Below, one piece after another: positions 47,144 to 55,126 of a DNA stretch of 62,281 nucleotides. The DNA is from Bacteroidota bacterium (GTDB lineage Bacteria > Bacteroidota > Bacteroidia > Chitinophagales > Chitinophagaceae), in contig JAGWWM010000012.1 in the NCBI GenBank assembly GCA_018970395.1, positions 1 through 62,281 of the forward strand, read 5' to 3'. Numbering within the stretch: position 1 is the first letter of the stretch; the number at the start of each line of letters is the position of its first letter. The translations under genes were made by a program, and so were the position numbers. The notes below the pieces were generated by a model, which worked only from the letters and a program-made list of their open reading frames with translations, did no database searches and was not told the origin of the DNA.

Positions 47144-50100
47144 TTATTGTATAATAATCTTGTTTTGCTCAGACACTCCGTTGCTGTCGCTGATTTGCAG
47201 AAGATAATTGCCCGCTGAAATTTTATCTGAAATCTGCACCGAATGGTTGGCACTTCCTCCGGGATGTTGCAATACCCTGTTTAGTAACCTTGCGCCCACC
47301 ATATCAAACAGTGTCACCTGATAAGTTCCTGCAGGTTGTTGTTTGAACTGTAATTGGAACGAACTACCTTTTGATACAGGATTAGGATATATCTGGAACC
47401 CTTTGATGAGATTTAAATCCTCAGTACGGGTAATTACATTCTGACGGAATACAATCCGGAAACGATCGCCGTTGCTTGCCGGCTGATCATCTATCGTAAA
47501 ATTGATATCATTAACGCCGGAAAGATTCAGGACACGTTCTGTTTTGGCATAAAGGTCTTCCAACACCGCTGTAGTATTGGTCAGAGTTTCAAGCGACTCG
47601 CCCATTATCTGCAAGCGATAAGTTTTCTTGCTTAATTTATTCAGTCCGATAAACAAGGTATCAGCTTTAGTCAGTATCGGGTGGAATTCGATTGCCAGTT
47701 TCTGGTTATTTCTCAGCAGATAAACATTATCCTCCGTCAATCCGAATTTTCTGGCATCCATTTTATCAATGCCGTCCGACGCGTCTGATCGGAAAGATGC
47801 CGCCACCCCATCCAACAAGAAGGCATCGTTTGCACTTAGCAGATTAACCCTGAGTACTTGATTTTTATCTTCAGCAACCCGACCAAATACGCTTACAGAA
47901 GATGAACTATTTTTTTTGCTTGACTCTGTCATGCTGATACTTCCATCCCCATTAGAATAAACCCAGAAAGCCGTGCCTGAAGGAATTATAGATTTTTCAC
48001 CTTCGGTATAGCTTCCTCCCGGACGAGCAAGAACGCCAGCACTGTATGTCTGATAACCTCCGAATGTACGAGTACCTAAATTTAGTTTAGGGTCCCATAT
48101 CCAGAACATATTCTCCAAACCACTGCCCCTGTTTACCAAAGTAAAATCAATAGCGGCAGGGTAAGGATTGGGAATCATGTGAAAGCCTGATGCGAGCGAA
48201 CCGCTGAGATAGGATCCCTGGTATAAGGTTCCGTTAGAACTGAGTGTCGTCTCTTTAGGTACCACCGTTTCGTTTGTCTCGCTAATAGGTCTGAGTGCAT
48301 GAGGCTGTGTTACGAAAACCAAATAAGGGATCGGTTTGTTGGAACCGAACAATGGCTCATCTGTATTACTAAGTAAAGAGAATCCGGTGCCACCAACAAA
48401 TTTTCTGATGTTTTGGCTGGAATTTTCGTTGGGATTGAAAGAAAAACCATCCCCTGCAGTTGCGGTAGAACTCCACAAAAGAACTCCTTTGCCGGTAGAA
48501 TCGCCCCCATTATTTTGCCAATTGTACTTAATTGAGTTATTATTTCCCGAAGCGTTGCTGAGAGGCACCGCCAGGCCTCTCCATTTTAGGGCAGCAGGAA
48601 TATATCTTTCAACCGTCACATTGGTTGCGCCGGTTAAAGAACCTGTTATTCTTCCAATGGAAGCTGTTCCGTCGGAAGTTGATTTCAGTGTTACCGATTT
48701 TCCTCCAAAGTCAGCCGAACCGGTGATGGTGTAAATGATGTTTGGATTAATCGTAAGCGTTCCTATAGATGAAATAGATAATGTTTTGCCAGAGCCCGTA
48801 GTAAAATTAACATCCATAGTAGTGGGATGCAGAATTTCAACATCATTGGAAGAACTCGGGGCGACAGAAGCCTGAGTGTAGGTAGTTCCATTGTCAACTT
48901 CCCACTGACTTGCATTATTAAATGTAGCGGTTCCTTTCGTGCGATAATCTTTTCTAACAGTGATGGTACCGGTTGCATTGACCGAACCACAACCACCGGT
49001 GAGCGGGATGGAATAATTATAGACGCCTCTATCTGTTGGTGTTCCACTGATGGTGATGACATCGGACGACCAGTTGGCCGTTACCCCGGCAGGAAGTCCG
49101 GTAGTAGAACCAATACCGGTGGCAACTGTAGTGCTATGGGTAATGCTTGGCGACAAAGCATTGTTTACCAATACGGTTGGCGTGGAAGAAGCTGCGCCGG
49201 CAGTCATTGTTGGGTTAACTGTAATAGATTTTGTAGTAAATGTCGTTCCGCAGGAACCACCACTAGTGGTAAGCGTTAAAGTGATTGAACCTGACTCAGA
49301 AGCTCCGGCAGTATAGGTTGCCGTAGAAGGATTATTTGCATTCGTCCAGGAACCCGCTCCACCGCTCCAGGTACCTCCGGTAGCACCACCACCTACTGAA
49401 CCACCCATTTGCTGAGATTCCGCACCCTGACATATTGCAGATAAAGATGAACCTGCATTGACCGTAGGGCCTTGATTTACTGTTAAAGTAACCGTTGAAC
49501 TATTGGTAGTGCCACACCCGTTAGTAGCGAAATATCTAACTCTTTTGCCATTGTCTGCAAATGCAACTGTATAAGCTACAGTAAGCGATGTATAACTTCC
49601 AGATGATACTCCTGTTTCAATCTGCCAGCCTTGTGAGGTTACAGTCGAACCGTTAGCAGTTACAGATGGTGCGGTTGGATTATAGCTGCCTCCATCACAG
49701 AGCGCTGATGGAGTTGCGGGTGTGGCTACGGTGGGTACATTGTTTACCGTAAGCGTTACGGTTGAACTATTGGTAGTACCACACCCATTGGTAGCGAAAT
49801 ATCTTACTCTTTTGCCATTATCAGCAAATGCGACTGTATAAGGTACAGTAAGCGATGTATAACTTCCAGATGATACTCCTGTTTCAATCTGCCAGCCTTG
49901 TGATGTAACTGATGAACCATTTGCATTTACGCTTGGGGTAGTTGGGCTGTAACTACCACCGGAACACAATGCCGATGGGGTAGCAGGCGTAGCGACCGTG
50001 GGGGGGCGAACTACGGTAACAGAAAGTGATGCTGGGGATATACATTTCCCACTAGCTCTTACAGTCGCTGTAATTTGGTTGCCTGTTGAGAGGCTAATTC

Positions 50101-51169
50101 CTGTAAGAGTCCATGAACCGCCGCTAACAGTGGTTGTTCCTATTGATGATCCAGACCTAAAAACAGTTACAACACTTCCATTGGCTTCTGTAGAGGTACC
50201 GCTGACAGAAGTAGCGCTGTTACAAATAGGACTTGAAACCGTCGGACGCAAAGATGCCACTGCAGAACAATTGGTAACACTAATCCTACCACTGCTTGAA
50301 GACAAAAAATATGTATTGTTCTTATTTGTTGCCGTACTTCCGGTACTTCCCCAGGTTCCTTCCAGTTGACCCGTTCCATTTAACAATAAAGCTCTTACAC
50401 TGTGAAGCCTACCGGTTCCCAAATTAACCGCTCCGGAAATAATATTTAAAGTATCTGCAATTGTTTGATCATAAGAAGTAAAGGAAATGGGATTAGCGGT
50501 GGTTTGGTTGACTTCTACATTACCCCAAGTAATTCCTACTGAACCATCGTTGGCATCTATTGGACTGGTGCCGTGATTTCTTATTTCATAAATCCCTGCG
50601 CCTAGTGTAACACCATTATCTGAATTTGTCCAGAATCTGGAAATGCCAATAATTACATTCGAGCCGGTATTATGTATAAATCTACCTCCTCGATATAAAG
50701 AAATATTTGAAGCGGTTAAATCCACTGCATTCGCATTAACAATACCTCCATTAAAAATAGATATACTTTCTAAAGAGGATATCCCTCCATTGTGCGTGTA
50801 AGTTCCATAAACATTTACATCAGTAATAGGCAGAAATTCATTAAAGGTTCCTCCGGCGGACATAGTTATAGTACCACCCGATTCAATGGTTAAGGTTACC
50901 GCATCAACCTGCCCCCCAATATCTTCTCCCAAATCAAGAATAGAATTGACCGTAAGATCGTGACCATTTTGGACAATCCAGGTTGTGGTATTTGTATTAA
51001 AACCTGCAGGAGCAACTCCGGTTCCATCTCTTTCCGTATTCCAATTACTTAAAACACTAAAATTTGCATCTCCCTGGGAATAATATGTCGTCTGCGCCAT
51101 GGCAGCGGCAGCGAAAAATACGAGGGCAAAGAGCAGGGCTGAAAATTTAAAAATTCGGTTGAGTAACAT
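47144..51169 (-). CDS. Large T9SS-exported surface protein with Ig-like repeats
   Basis: A 1341-residue protein with a signal peptide (about 1-25, ending AMAQ), a beta-helix-like region rich in Asn, Gly and Thr (about 30-300), Ig-like segments, two nearly identical 89-residue tandem units (about 386-563; each with CxGGSY, SQGWQIETGVSSGSY and FADNGKRVRYFATNGCG), further beta-rich domains, and a type A T9SS C-terminal sorting domain (about 1255-1341; GFQIYPNPVSKGSSFQLQF). It should be secreted by the GldKLMN machine encoded at 8-13 kb and attached to the cell surface. Ligand or adhesion function is unknown. Confidence 0.9.
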   Translation of the reverse strand: MLLNRIFKFSALLFALVFFAAAAMAQTTYYSQGDANFSVLSNWNTERDGTGVAPAGFNTNTTTWIVQNGHDLTVNSILDLGEDIGGQVDAVTLTIESGGTITMSAGGTFNEFLPITDVNVYGTYTHNGGISSLESISIFNGGIVNANAVDLTASNISLYRGGRFIHNTGSNVIIGISRFWTNSDNGVTLGAGIYEIRNHGTSPIDANDGSVGITWGNVEVNQTTANPISFTSYDQTIADTLNIISGAVNLGTGRLHSVRALLLNGTGQLEGTWGSTGSTATNKNNTYFLSSSSGRISVTNCSAVASLRPTVSSPICNSATSVSGTSTEANGSVVTVFRSGSSIGTTTVSGGSWTLTGISLSTGNQITATVRASGKCISPASLSVTVVRPPTVATPATPSALCSGGSYSPTTPSVNANGSSVTSQGWQIETGVSSGSYTSLTVPYTVAFADNGKRVRYFATNGCGTTNSSTVTLTVNNVPTVATPATPSALCDGGSYNPTAPSVTANGSTVTSQGWQIETGVSSGSYTSLTVAYTVAFADNGKRVRYFATNGCGTTNSSTVTLTVNQGPTVNAGSSLSAICQGAESQQMGGSVGGGATGGTWSGGAGSWTNANNPSTATYTAGASESGSITLTLTTSGGSCGTTFTTKSITVNPTMTAGAASSTPTVLVNNALSPSITHSTTVATGIGSTTGLPAGVTANWSSDVITISGTPTDRGVYNYSIPLTGGCGSVNATGTITVRKDYRTKGTATFNNASQWEVDNGTTYTQASVAPSSSNDVEILHPTTMDVNFTTGSGKTLSISSIGTLTINPNIIYTITGSADFGGKSVTLKSTSDGTASIGRITGSLTGATNVTVERYIPAALKWRGLAVPLSNASGNNNSIKYNWQNNGGDSTGKGVLLWSSTATAGDGFSFNPNENSSQNIRKFVGGTGFSLLSNTDEPLFGSNKPIPYLVFVTQPHALRPISETNETVVPKETTLSSNGTLYQGSYLSGSLASGFHMIPNPYPAAIDFTLVNRGSGLENMFWIWDPKLNLGTRTFGGYQTYSAGVLARPGGSYTEGEKSIIPSGTAFWVYSNGDGSISMTESSKKNSSSSVSVFGRVAEDKNQVLRVNLLSANDAFLLDGVAASFRSDASDGIDKMDARKFGLTEDNVYLLRNNQKLAIEFHPILTKADTLFIGLNKLSKKTYRLQIMGESLETLTNTTAVLEDLYAKTERVLNLSGVNDINFTIDDQPASNGDRFRIVFRQNVITRTEDLNLIKGFQIYPNPVSKGSSFQLQFKQQPAGTYQVTLFDMVGARLLNRVLQHPGGSANHSVQISDKISAGNYLLQISDSNGVSEQNKIIIQ
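49478..50011. repeat. Two tandem 267-bp units inside the T9SS cargo gene
   Basis: The unit of 49478-49744 recurs at 49745-50011 with few differences; for example GTTGAACTATTGGTAGT occurs at 49494 and again at 49761. The period of 267 bp equals 89 codons, so the frame is kept. The high identity suggests recent duplication or ongoing homogenisation. Confidence 0.8.
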
Positions 51170-51320
51170 ACAGTATAATTATTTTTGGTAGGGTAAATCG
51201 CTCTACATAATAATGTAGGAATGTCGAAGATAGCGCTTTTTATGGAATTTCATAGAAAATCCCTATTCATTTCTTGGAAATCAGGGGGGGGGGAAACCCT
51301 TTAAAGGTTGTGGGTTGGAG

Positions 51321-51408
51321 GTTGTCGGCTTCGCTGGTGTCGCCGCCGGAGGCGGGGTGTCAGGGCTATTTCTAAACCCTAAACGACTCAACGAATAAAC
51401 GAATCAAC
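51321..51408. repeat. Dispersed hairpin-rich repeat, copy B
   Basis: Matches copy A at 46506-46594 over nearly its whole length, including CCGCCGGAGGCGG (51343-51355), CTATTTCTAAACC and the ACGAATCAAC end. The two copies have the same orientation and bracket the T9SS cargo and PID-CTERM-like genes. Confidence 0.8.
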
Positions 51409-51432
51409 GACTCAACGCCTCAACAGTTATCA

Positions 51433-51502
51433 AGCCCTTCGGGCTGTTGTCACGGTGTCGGGTTGTCCGCCACGAATACTCGTGGCTGTTGTCACGGTGT
51501 CG
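51433..51502. repeat. Two hairpins sharing a 16-nt tail
   Basis: AGCCC-TTC-GGGCT (51433-51445) and GCCACGA-ATAC-TCGTGGC (51469-51486) are different stems. Each is followed by the same TGTTGTCACGGTGTCG (51445-51460 and 51487-51502). The stems vary while the tail is conserved. Confidence 0.8.
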
Positions 51503-51560
51503 ATCTCTAAACCCCTAAACCTCTAAACGACTCAACGACTAAACGCATCAACGAATCAAC
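51497..51560. repeat. Dispersed repeat, partial copy C
   Basis: Carries the CTAAACCTCTAAACGACTCA and ACGCATCAACGAATCAAC portion of copies A and B without the GC hairpin. Confidence 0.7.
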
Positions 51561-51593
51561 AGTTGTAGGTTGGGGGTTGTGGATTGTGGGTTT

Positions 51594-52829
51594 CTAAGAG
51601 GGTCTTCTCCGATCCTGTTGCGGTGGGCGGCGGTTACCTCCTCTGCCCGGCTCGTTGCCTCCTCTTGATGGAGGCCTTTGTCCGCCTTGGGGGCCTCTTG
51701 GAGGTTGTTGCTGTCGTTCGCGGTCTCTGCGTTTGCGACTATTTCTTTCTAAAGTGCGCAAGCTGATTTGTCCGACAAGTTCCACGTGTGCCATTTCTTT
51801 TTCTTCCGCTTTGGCAGGAGAGAGTTCAACGGCGCCCAGTTCATCAGGCCTTTGGCCTTTGGCATTCAGGGCTTTGATTTCGCGTACTCTTTCAATGGGG
51901 ACCGGATATTGTTTGTTGCTATCGGGCAGCACATACCACATCAGGTTTTTGAAGATATCTTTTTTGATGAGTGTTGCTCTTCCTCTGGCGAGTTCGAGCG
52001 TTTCAGCATGGGTGGGAAAATGCTGCAAAGCGTCGAGGTAGGTATCAAGTTCGTAGTTGAGGCAGCATTTTAATCGGCCGCATTGCCCGCTGAGTTTAAC
52101 TTGATTGATGGAAAGATTTTGATAGCGGGCTGCCGTGGTGTTGACGCTTTTGAAATCACTCAGCCAGGTGCTGCAGCAGAGTTCTCTCCCGCAGCTGCCG
52201 ATGCCTCCGATTTTAGCCGCTTCCTGTCTCAAACCAATCTGCTTCATTTCAACCTTTACTTTAAATTCAGAAGCATAAACTTTGATGAGTTCCCTGAAAT
52301 CCACCCGATCTTCCGCCGTGTAGTAGAAGGTTGCTTTTCTACCGTCCGCCTGAAACTCCACCTCAATCAGTTTCATATCGAGTTTCATCTGTATAATAAC
52401 GGCACGGGCACGGGTGAGGGAGGGTTTTTCCCGCTCCTTGCTTTCTTTCCATTTTTGAATATCCAGATCGTTAGACCGGCGCAATATTTTCTTGATTTCC
52501 GGACTATCTTCCTTAATCCCTTTCTTTTTCAATTGCAGTCGTACCAGCTCACCGCTTAAATTGACGGTGCCCACATCAAAGCCCCCTACCCCTTCCACCG
52601 TTACCAATTCGCCTTTGAAATAGGTTTGGAGACTATGATTTCGATAAAATTCCTTGCGACTACCATTATTGAAGGTGATTTCTACAATTTTACATTCCGC
52701 GGATAAATCGCTGATAGGCAGATTGGCCAGCCAATCGTGCACATTTAATCGATTACAGCCTCCCGTACTACAACCGCCATTACTTTTACAGCCATTCGGC
52801 TTTCCCGTTCCGCAACTGGTACAACTCAT
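51594..52829 (-). CDS. PSP1 domain protein, RicT/YaaT-like
   Basis: A 411-residue protein of the PSP1 family. The Firmicute relative RicT (YaaT) works with RicA and RicF in an iron-sulfur complex that promotes RNA processing; the Bacteroidota role is not established. The N-terminus (1-26) holds six cysteines, in MSCTSCGTGKPNGC and CSTGGC. The core has the conserved pairs CGRELCCSTWL and CGRLKCCLNYE. The C-terminal 40 residues are Arg/Gly/Pro/Gln-rich with RGG-like units, as in RNA-binding tails. The start is ATG 52829. No ricA/ricF neighbours are seen. Confidence 0.88.
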   Translation of the reverse strand: MSCTSCGTGKPNGCKSNGGCSTGGCNRLNVHDWLANLPISDLSAECKIVEITFNNGSRKEFYRNHSLQTYFKGELVTVEGVGGFDVGTVNLSGELVRLQLKKKGIKEDSPEIKKILRRSNDLDIQKWKESKEREKPSLTRARAVIIQMKLDMKLIEVEFQADGRKATFYYTAEDRVDFRELIKVYASEFKVKVEMKQIGLRQEAAKIGGIGSCGRELCCSTWLSDFKSVNTTAARYQNLSINQVKLSGQCGRLKCCLNYELDTYLDALQHFPTHAETLELARGRATLIKKDIFKNLMWYVLPDSNKQYPVPIERVREIKALNAKGQRPDELGAVELSPAKAEEKEMAHVELVGQISLRTLERNSRKRRDRERQQQPPRGPQGGQRPPSRGGNEPGRGGNRRPPQQDRRRPS

Positions 52830-53166
52830 GTTAATTCAATTCAAATGATTCTGTCGGCACTAATTTCTTATGTACATCATTTTCTGCGACAGGATTTCAA
52901 AATTAGGTAAAATAAGTGGTTAATAGGTTAGGCATACAGCCGGAGAATATTTAAAAGAAAGATTAGAAGCACCCAAGATAAAAAGTCATTGCTCATTCAG
53001 AAATAGAGATTTTCATCAAAAAACTCAAAAAATATGTGTATAAAATATAAAATCGCCCTATTTTTGCAACCCGGAAAACGGGTTGTTGATTGGTAGTTAG
53101 TTATTGGTTGATAGTTAAGGGTTTTCTTACGAACAACGAAAAACGAGCATCGAACAACGAATAAAT
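52830..53166. other. Intergenic region upstream of tRNA-Asn
   Basis: No gene seen. It holds a promoter-like TATTTTTGC at 53059-53067, a perfect 7-bp hairpin CAACCCG-GAAAA-CGGGTTG at 53067-53085, and low-complexity TTGGTAGTTAGTTATTGG and ACGAACAACGAAAAACGAGC strings before the tRNA. Confidence 0.6.
53059..53067 (+). promoter_or_regulatory. tRNA-Asn promoter -7 element
   Basis: TATTTTTGC matches TAnnTTTGC about 100 nt upstream of the tRNA. The transcript would begin near the hairpin at 53067-53085, giving a precursor with a 5' leader. Confidence 0.45.
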
Positions 53167-53240
53167 TCCTCCTTAGCTCAGTTGGTTAGAGCATCTGACT
53201 GTTAATCAGAGGGTCTCAGGTTCAAGTCCTGAAGGGGGAG
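53167..53240 (+). tRNA. tRNA-Asn (GTT)
   Basis: A 74-nt cloverleaf. The acceptor arm pairs TCCTCCT (53167-53173) with AGGGGGA (53233-53239) with one T-G pair, and the discriminator is G53240. The D arm is GCTCAGTTGGTTAGAGC, the anticodon loop CTGTTAA carries GTT at 53201-53203, and the T arm has GGTTCAAGTCC. CCA is not encoded. It marks the junction between housekeeping genes and accessory DNA to its right. Confidence 0.95.
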
Positions 53241-53722
53241 CTTGATAATCAAGCAGTTACGAGATAATAATCGTAGCTGCTTTTTTTATGTCGAAACAAT
53301 TTCGAAACATTTCTCTCTGTATAGCTACCAGTCTATCTCCATTTTTTTCTTATAAAGTACTGGATATTCTTCATTGTAGAACGTCCATTAGATAGCTATA
53401 AATACAAAAACGGCTATAATCTATCCTGTATTCAGCTCTCTGATCAACTACCCCTCAAACCAACCCCCACTCAGTTTCTGCCAGGCTCACCCCCCCTTCT
53501 TTTACAGTATCACTTTATTTAACCCTTGACACCACCAAAAAACAAACCCTGCTAGAGAAGTATTTGAAGTCCCTTCTCCCATGCTGAAGCTCCGCTGACT
53601 CCCATACATCCAGCAATTAAACTTCTTCACACTTAAAATTACAGCCAGTAGTGCACGACTGGTTAATGCTATTTGAGTGTAAAGGTCAATCATCTATTAC
53701 TTAACAATTAAACCAAATTAAA
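53241..53722. other. Intergenic region after tRNA-Asn, possible island edge
   Basis: About 480 bp without a convincing gene. It contains the tRNA terminator, the palindrome TCGAAA-CAA-TTTCGA at 53291-53305, and an imperfect palindrome CCAGTAGTGCACGACTGG at 53645-53662. A 63-codon open frame on the minus strand (53502-53693) lacks protein-like features. No integrase and no second copy of the tRNA 3' end was found. Confidence 0.55.
53251..53287 (+). terminator. Terminator of tRNA-Asn
   Basis: AAGCAGTTACGA (53251-53262) pairs with TCGTAGCTGC plus TT (53271-53282) with one G-T pair around an 8-nt loop, and a run of T (53281-53287) follows. Confidence 0.8.
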
Positions 53723-54073
53723 ATGGTAACAGTAACATCATGTCACGAAAGACAAAAAACAGATGGCAGCACATTTGTAGTGCTTGAAATCTCAGGCGGC
53801 GTAGAACTTGTATTAAGTCAAAAGACGAACAGGTATTATGCCACCCTTAGAAAATGCACAATTCCCTTCACTGGAACTCTTGATGTAGCAAGATTAATGC
53901 TTGGTCAAAAGATTGAAGGAGAAATTGTAAAAGCAATTTGCTCACCCTATGAATTTGTAAATCCAAGAACAGGTGAAGTAATGGTTTTGCAACACAGTTG
54001 GGCATATCGTCCAAAAGACAGTCATGAACTCATTGGTCATACTATGATTAGTGAACTTCTTAATGCAGACTAA
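53723..54073 (+). CDS. Hypothetical protein of a mobile-element module
   Basis: I do not recognise a named family for this 116-residue protein. It has no signal peptide or membrane segment and is mostly beta-prone, with ETVT-like start MVTVTSCHERQKTDG, YYATLRKCTIPFTG and EFVNPRTGEVMVLQHSWAY. It lies upstream of an AAA/RecA-like ATPase and a DUF3871 gene in the same direction. A small beta-barrel single-strand-binding role would suit such a neighbour, but this is only a guess. Confidence 0.6.
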   Translation: MVTVTSCHERQKTDGSTFVVLEISGGVELVLSQKTNRYYATLRKCTIPFTGTLDVARLMLGQKIEGEIVKAICSPYEFVNPRTGEVMVLQHSWAYRPKDSHELIGHTMISELLNAD

Positions 54074-54128
54074 TCAACATCGAATCATCTATCTACAAGG
54101 CTGCTCACGACCAGAAGTAGAACAATTA

Positions 54129-54182
54129 CATCAATCGCTACAGAGTAGTTCGTTTGTAGCGTCTTGTGTATAGTGATTGATG
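54129..54182 (+). ncRNA. Candidate structured RNA upstream of the ATPase gene
   Basis: Outer stem CATCAAT (54129-54135) with ATTGATG (54176-54182) encloses an inner hairpin CGCTACA (54136-54142) with TGTAGCG (54155-54161). A terminator follows at 54192. Together these suggest a small transcript or leader element in the gap between the 116-residue gene and the ATPase gene. Seen by eye only. Confidence 0.4.
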
Positions 54183-54191
54183 AGTGACACA

Positions 54192-54219
54192 GGGGTTGGT
54201 TTCCACCAGCCCCTTTTTT
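54192..54219 (+). terminator. Rho-independent terminator before the ATPase gene
   Basis: GGGGTTGG (54192-54199) pairs with CCAGCCCC (54206-54213) with one G-T pair around a TTTCCA loop, followed by TTTTTT. It lies only about 30 nt before the ATPase start, so it either ends the upstream transcript or acts as an attenuator. Confidence 0.75.
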
Positions 54220-54247
54220 ATTATTTAAACTTAAAAAATGTAAACTT

Positions 54248-55126
54248 ATGCAGTTACAAACAGCTCAAAGAAAACGAGCAAAAATCAAAATGGGAATGCA
54301 GGGTCCTTCTGGAAGCGGTAAAACCTATTCCTCACTCCTCATTGCATACGGGTTATGCAAAGATTGGAAAAAAATAGCCGTTGTTGACACTGAAAACCAC
54401 TCTGCTGATCTTTATGCACACTTAGGAGCATACAATACTATATCACTAAGTGCACCATTCACTCCTGAACGTTACATGCAGGCTATTGATGTATGTGAAA
54501 ATGCAGGAATGGAAGTGGTTATTATTGATAGCATCACCCACGAATGGGAGAATCTCCTGGATTATCATTCCTCCTTACAGGGTAATAGCTTCACTAATTG
54601 GGGTAAGGTTACTCCCAGGCACAATGATTTTGTGCAGAGGATACTACAATCTCCTTGCCACATCATCAGTACTATTAGAACAAAGCAGGATTATGTTCTA
54701 TCTGATAAAAATGGCAAAATGGTTCCTGAGAAAGTGGGATTAAAATCTGTACAAAGGGATGGAGTTGAATATGAACTTACCCTTGTATTTGACCTGGATA
54801 TGAAAAATCATGCCACAGCTTCTAAGGATAGAACAGGATTATTCTTTGGCAAACCAGAGTTTAAGATTTCCATTGAAACAGGTAGGATGATCCATGAATG
54901 GTGTAATAAGGGAAGTGATGTATCGGTAGATGACATCAGCATACTCATAACGGAGGTTAATAGCATCAAAGAACTGATAGCCCTCTATCACCAATTTCCA
55001 CAGTTCAAGGAGGTATTAAAGCCTGAATTTGAGAAGCGTAAGCGTGAGATCCTTGTTCAGCAGGAAGATAAGACAACACATATTGCCACCACTACTAAAT
55101 TCAATTCAAATGGAAAGTTACACTGA
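54248..55126 (+). CDS. AAA/RecA-like ATPase (AAA_24 type, phage-like)
   Basis: A 292-residue P-loop ATPase. Walker A is GPSGSGKT at residues 19-26 and Walker B is in VVIIDSITHEWENLL near residue 95-110. The domain covers about 10-225, and the tail is variable. This type is common in phages and integrated elements of Bacteroidota. Some relatives are the Sak4 kind of RecA-like recombinase, others are unassigned. The next gene (DUF3871) starts 17 bp before its stop, so they are translated together. The role in replication or recombination of a mobile element is inference. Confidence 0.82.
   Translation: MQLQTAQRKRAKIKMGMQGPSGSGKTYSSLLIAYGLCKDWKKIAVVDTENHSADLYAHLGAYNTISLSAPFTPERYMQAIDVCENAGMEVVIIDSITHEWENLLDYHSSLQGNSFTNWGKVTPRHNDFVQRILQSPCHIISTIRTKQDYVLSDKNGKMVPEKVGLKSVQRDGVEYELTLVFDLDMKNHATASKDRTGLFFGKPEFKISIETGRMIHEWCNKGSDVSVDDISILITEVNSIKELIALYHQFPQFKEVLKPEFEKRKREILVQQEDKTTHIATTTKFNSNGKLH

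Larger units (their letters stand above)
51170..51593. other. Repeat-filled intergenic region
   Basis: About 420 bp between the start of the T9SS cargo gene and the stop of the PSP1 gene. It holds no gene. From 51301 on it is nearly all repeats: TTGTGGGTTGGAGG strings, copy B of the hairpin repeat, two hairpins with an identical 16-nt tail, and a partial third copy. Confidence 0.75.

Noticed and set aside
48336-50369. Several plus-strand open frames of 90-150 codons opposite the T9SS cargo gene
   Set aside because: They are antisense to a long well-supported gene with Thr/Ser-rich repetitive codons, which commonly leave the opposite strand open.
53502-53693. A 63-codon open frame on the minus strand after the tRNA
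   Set aside because: No recognisable motif, no signal or domain, and no promoter or ribosome binding site; probably chance.
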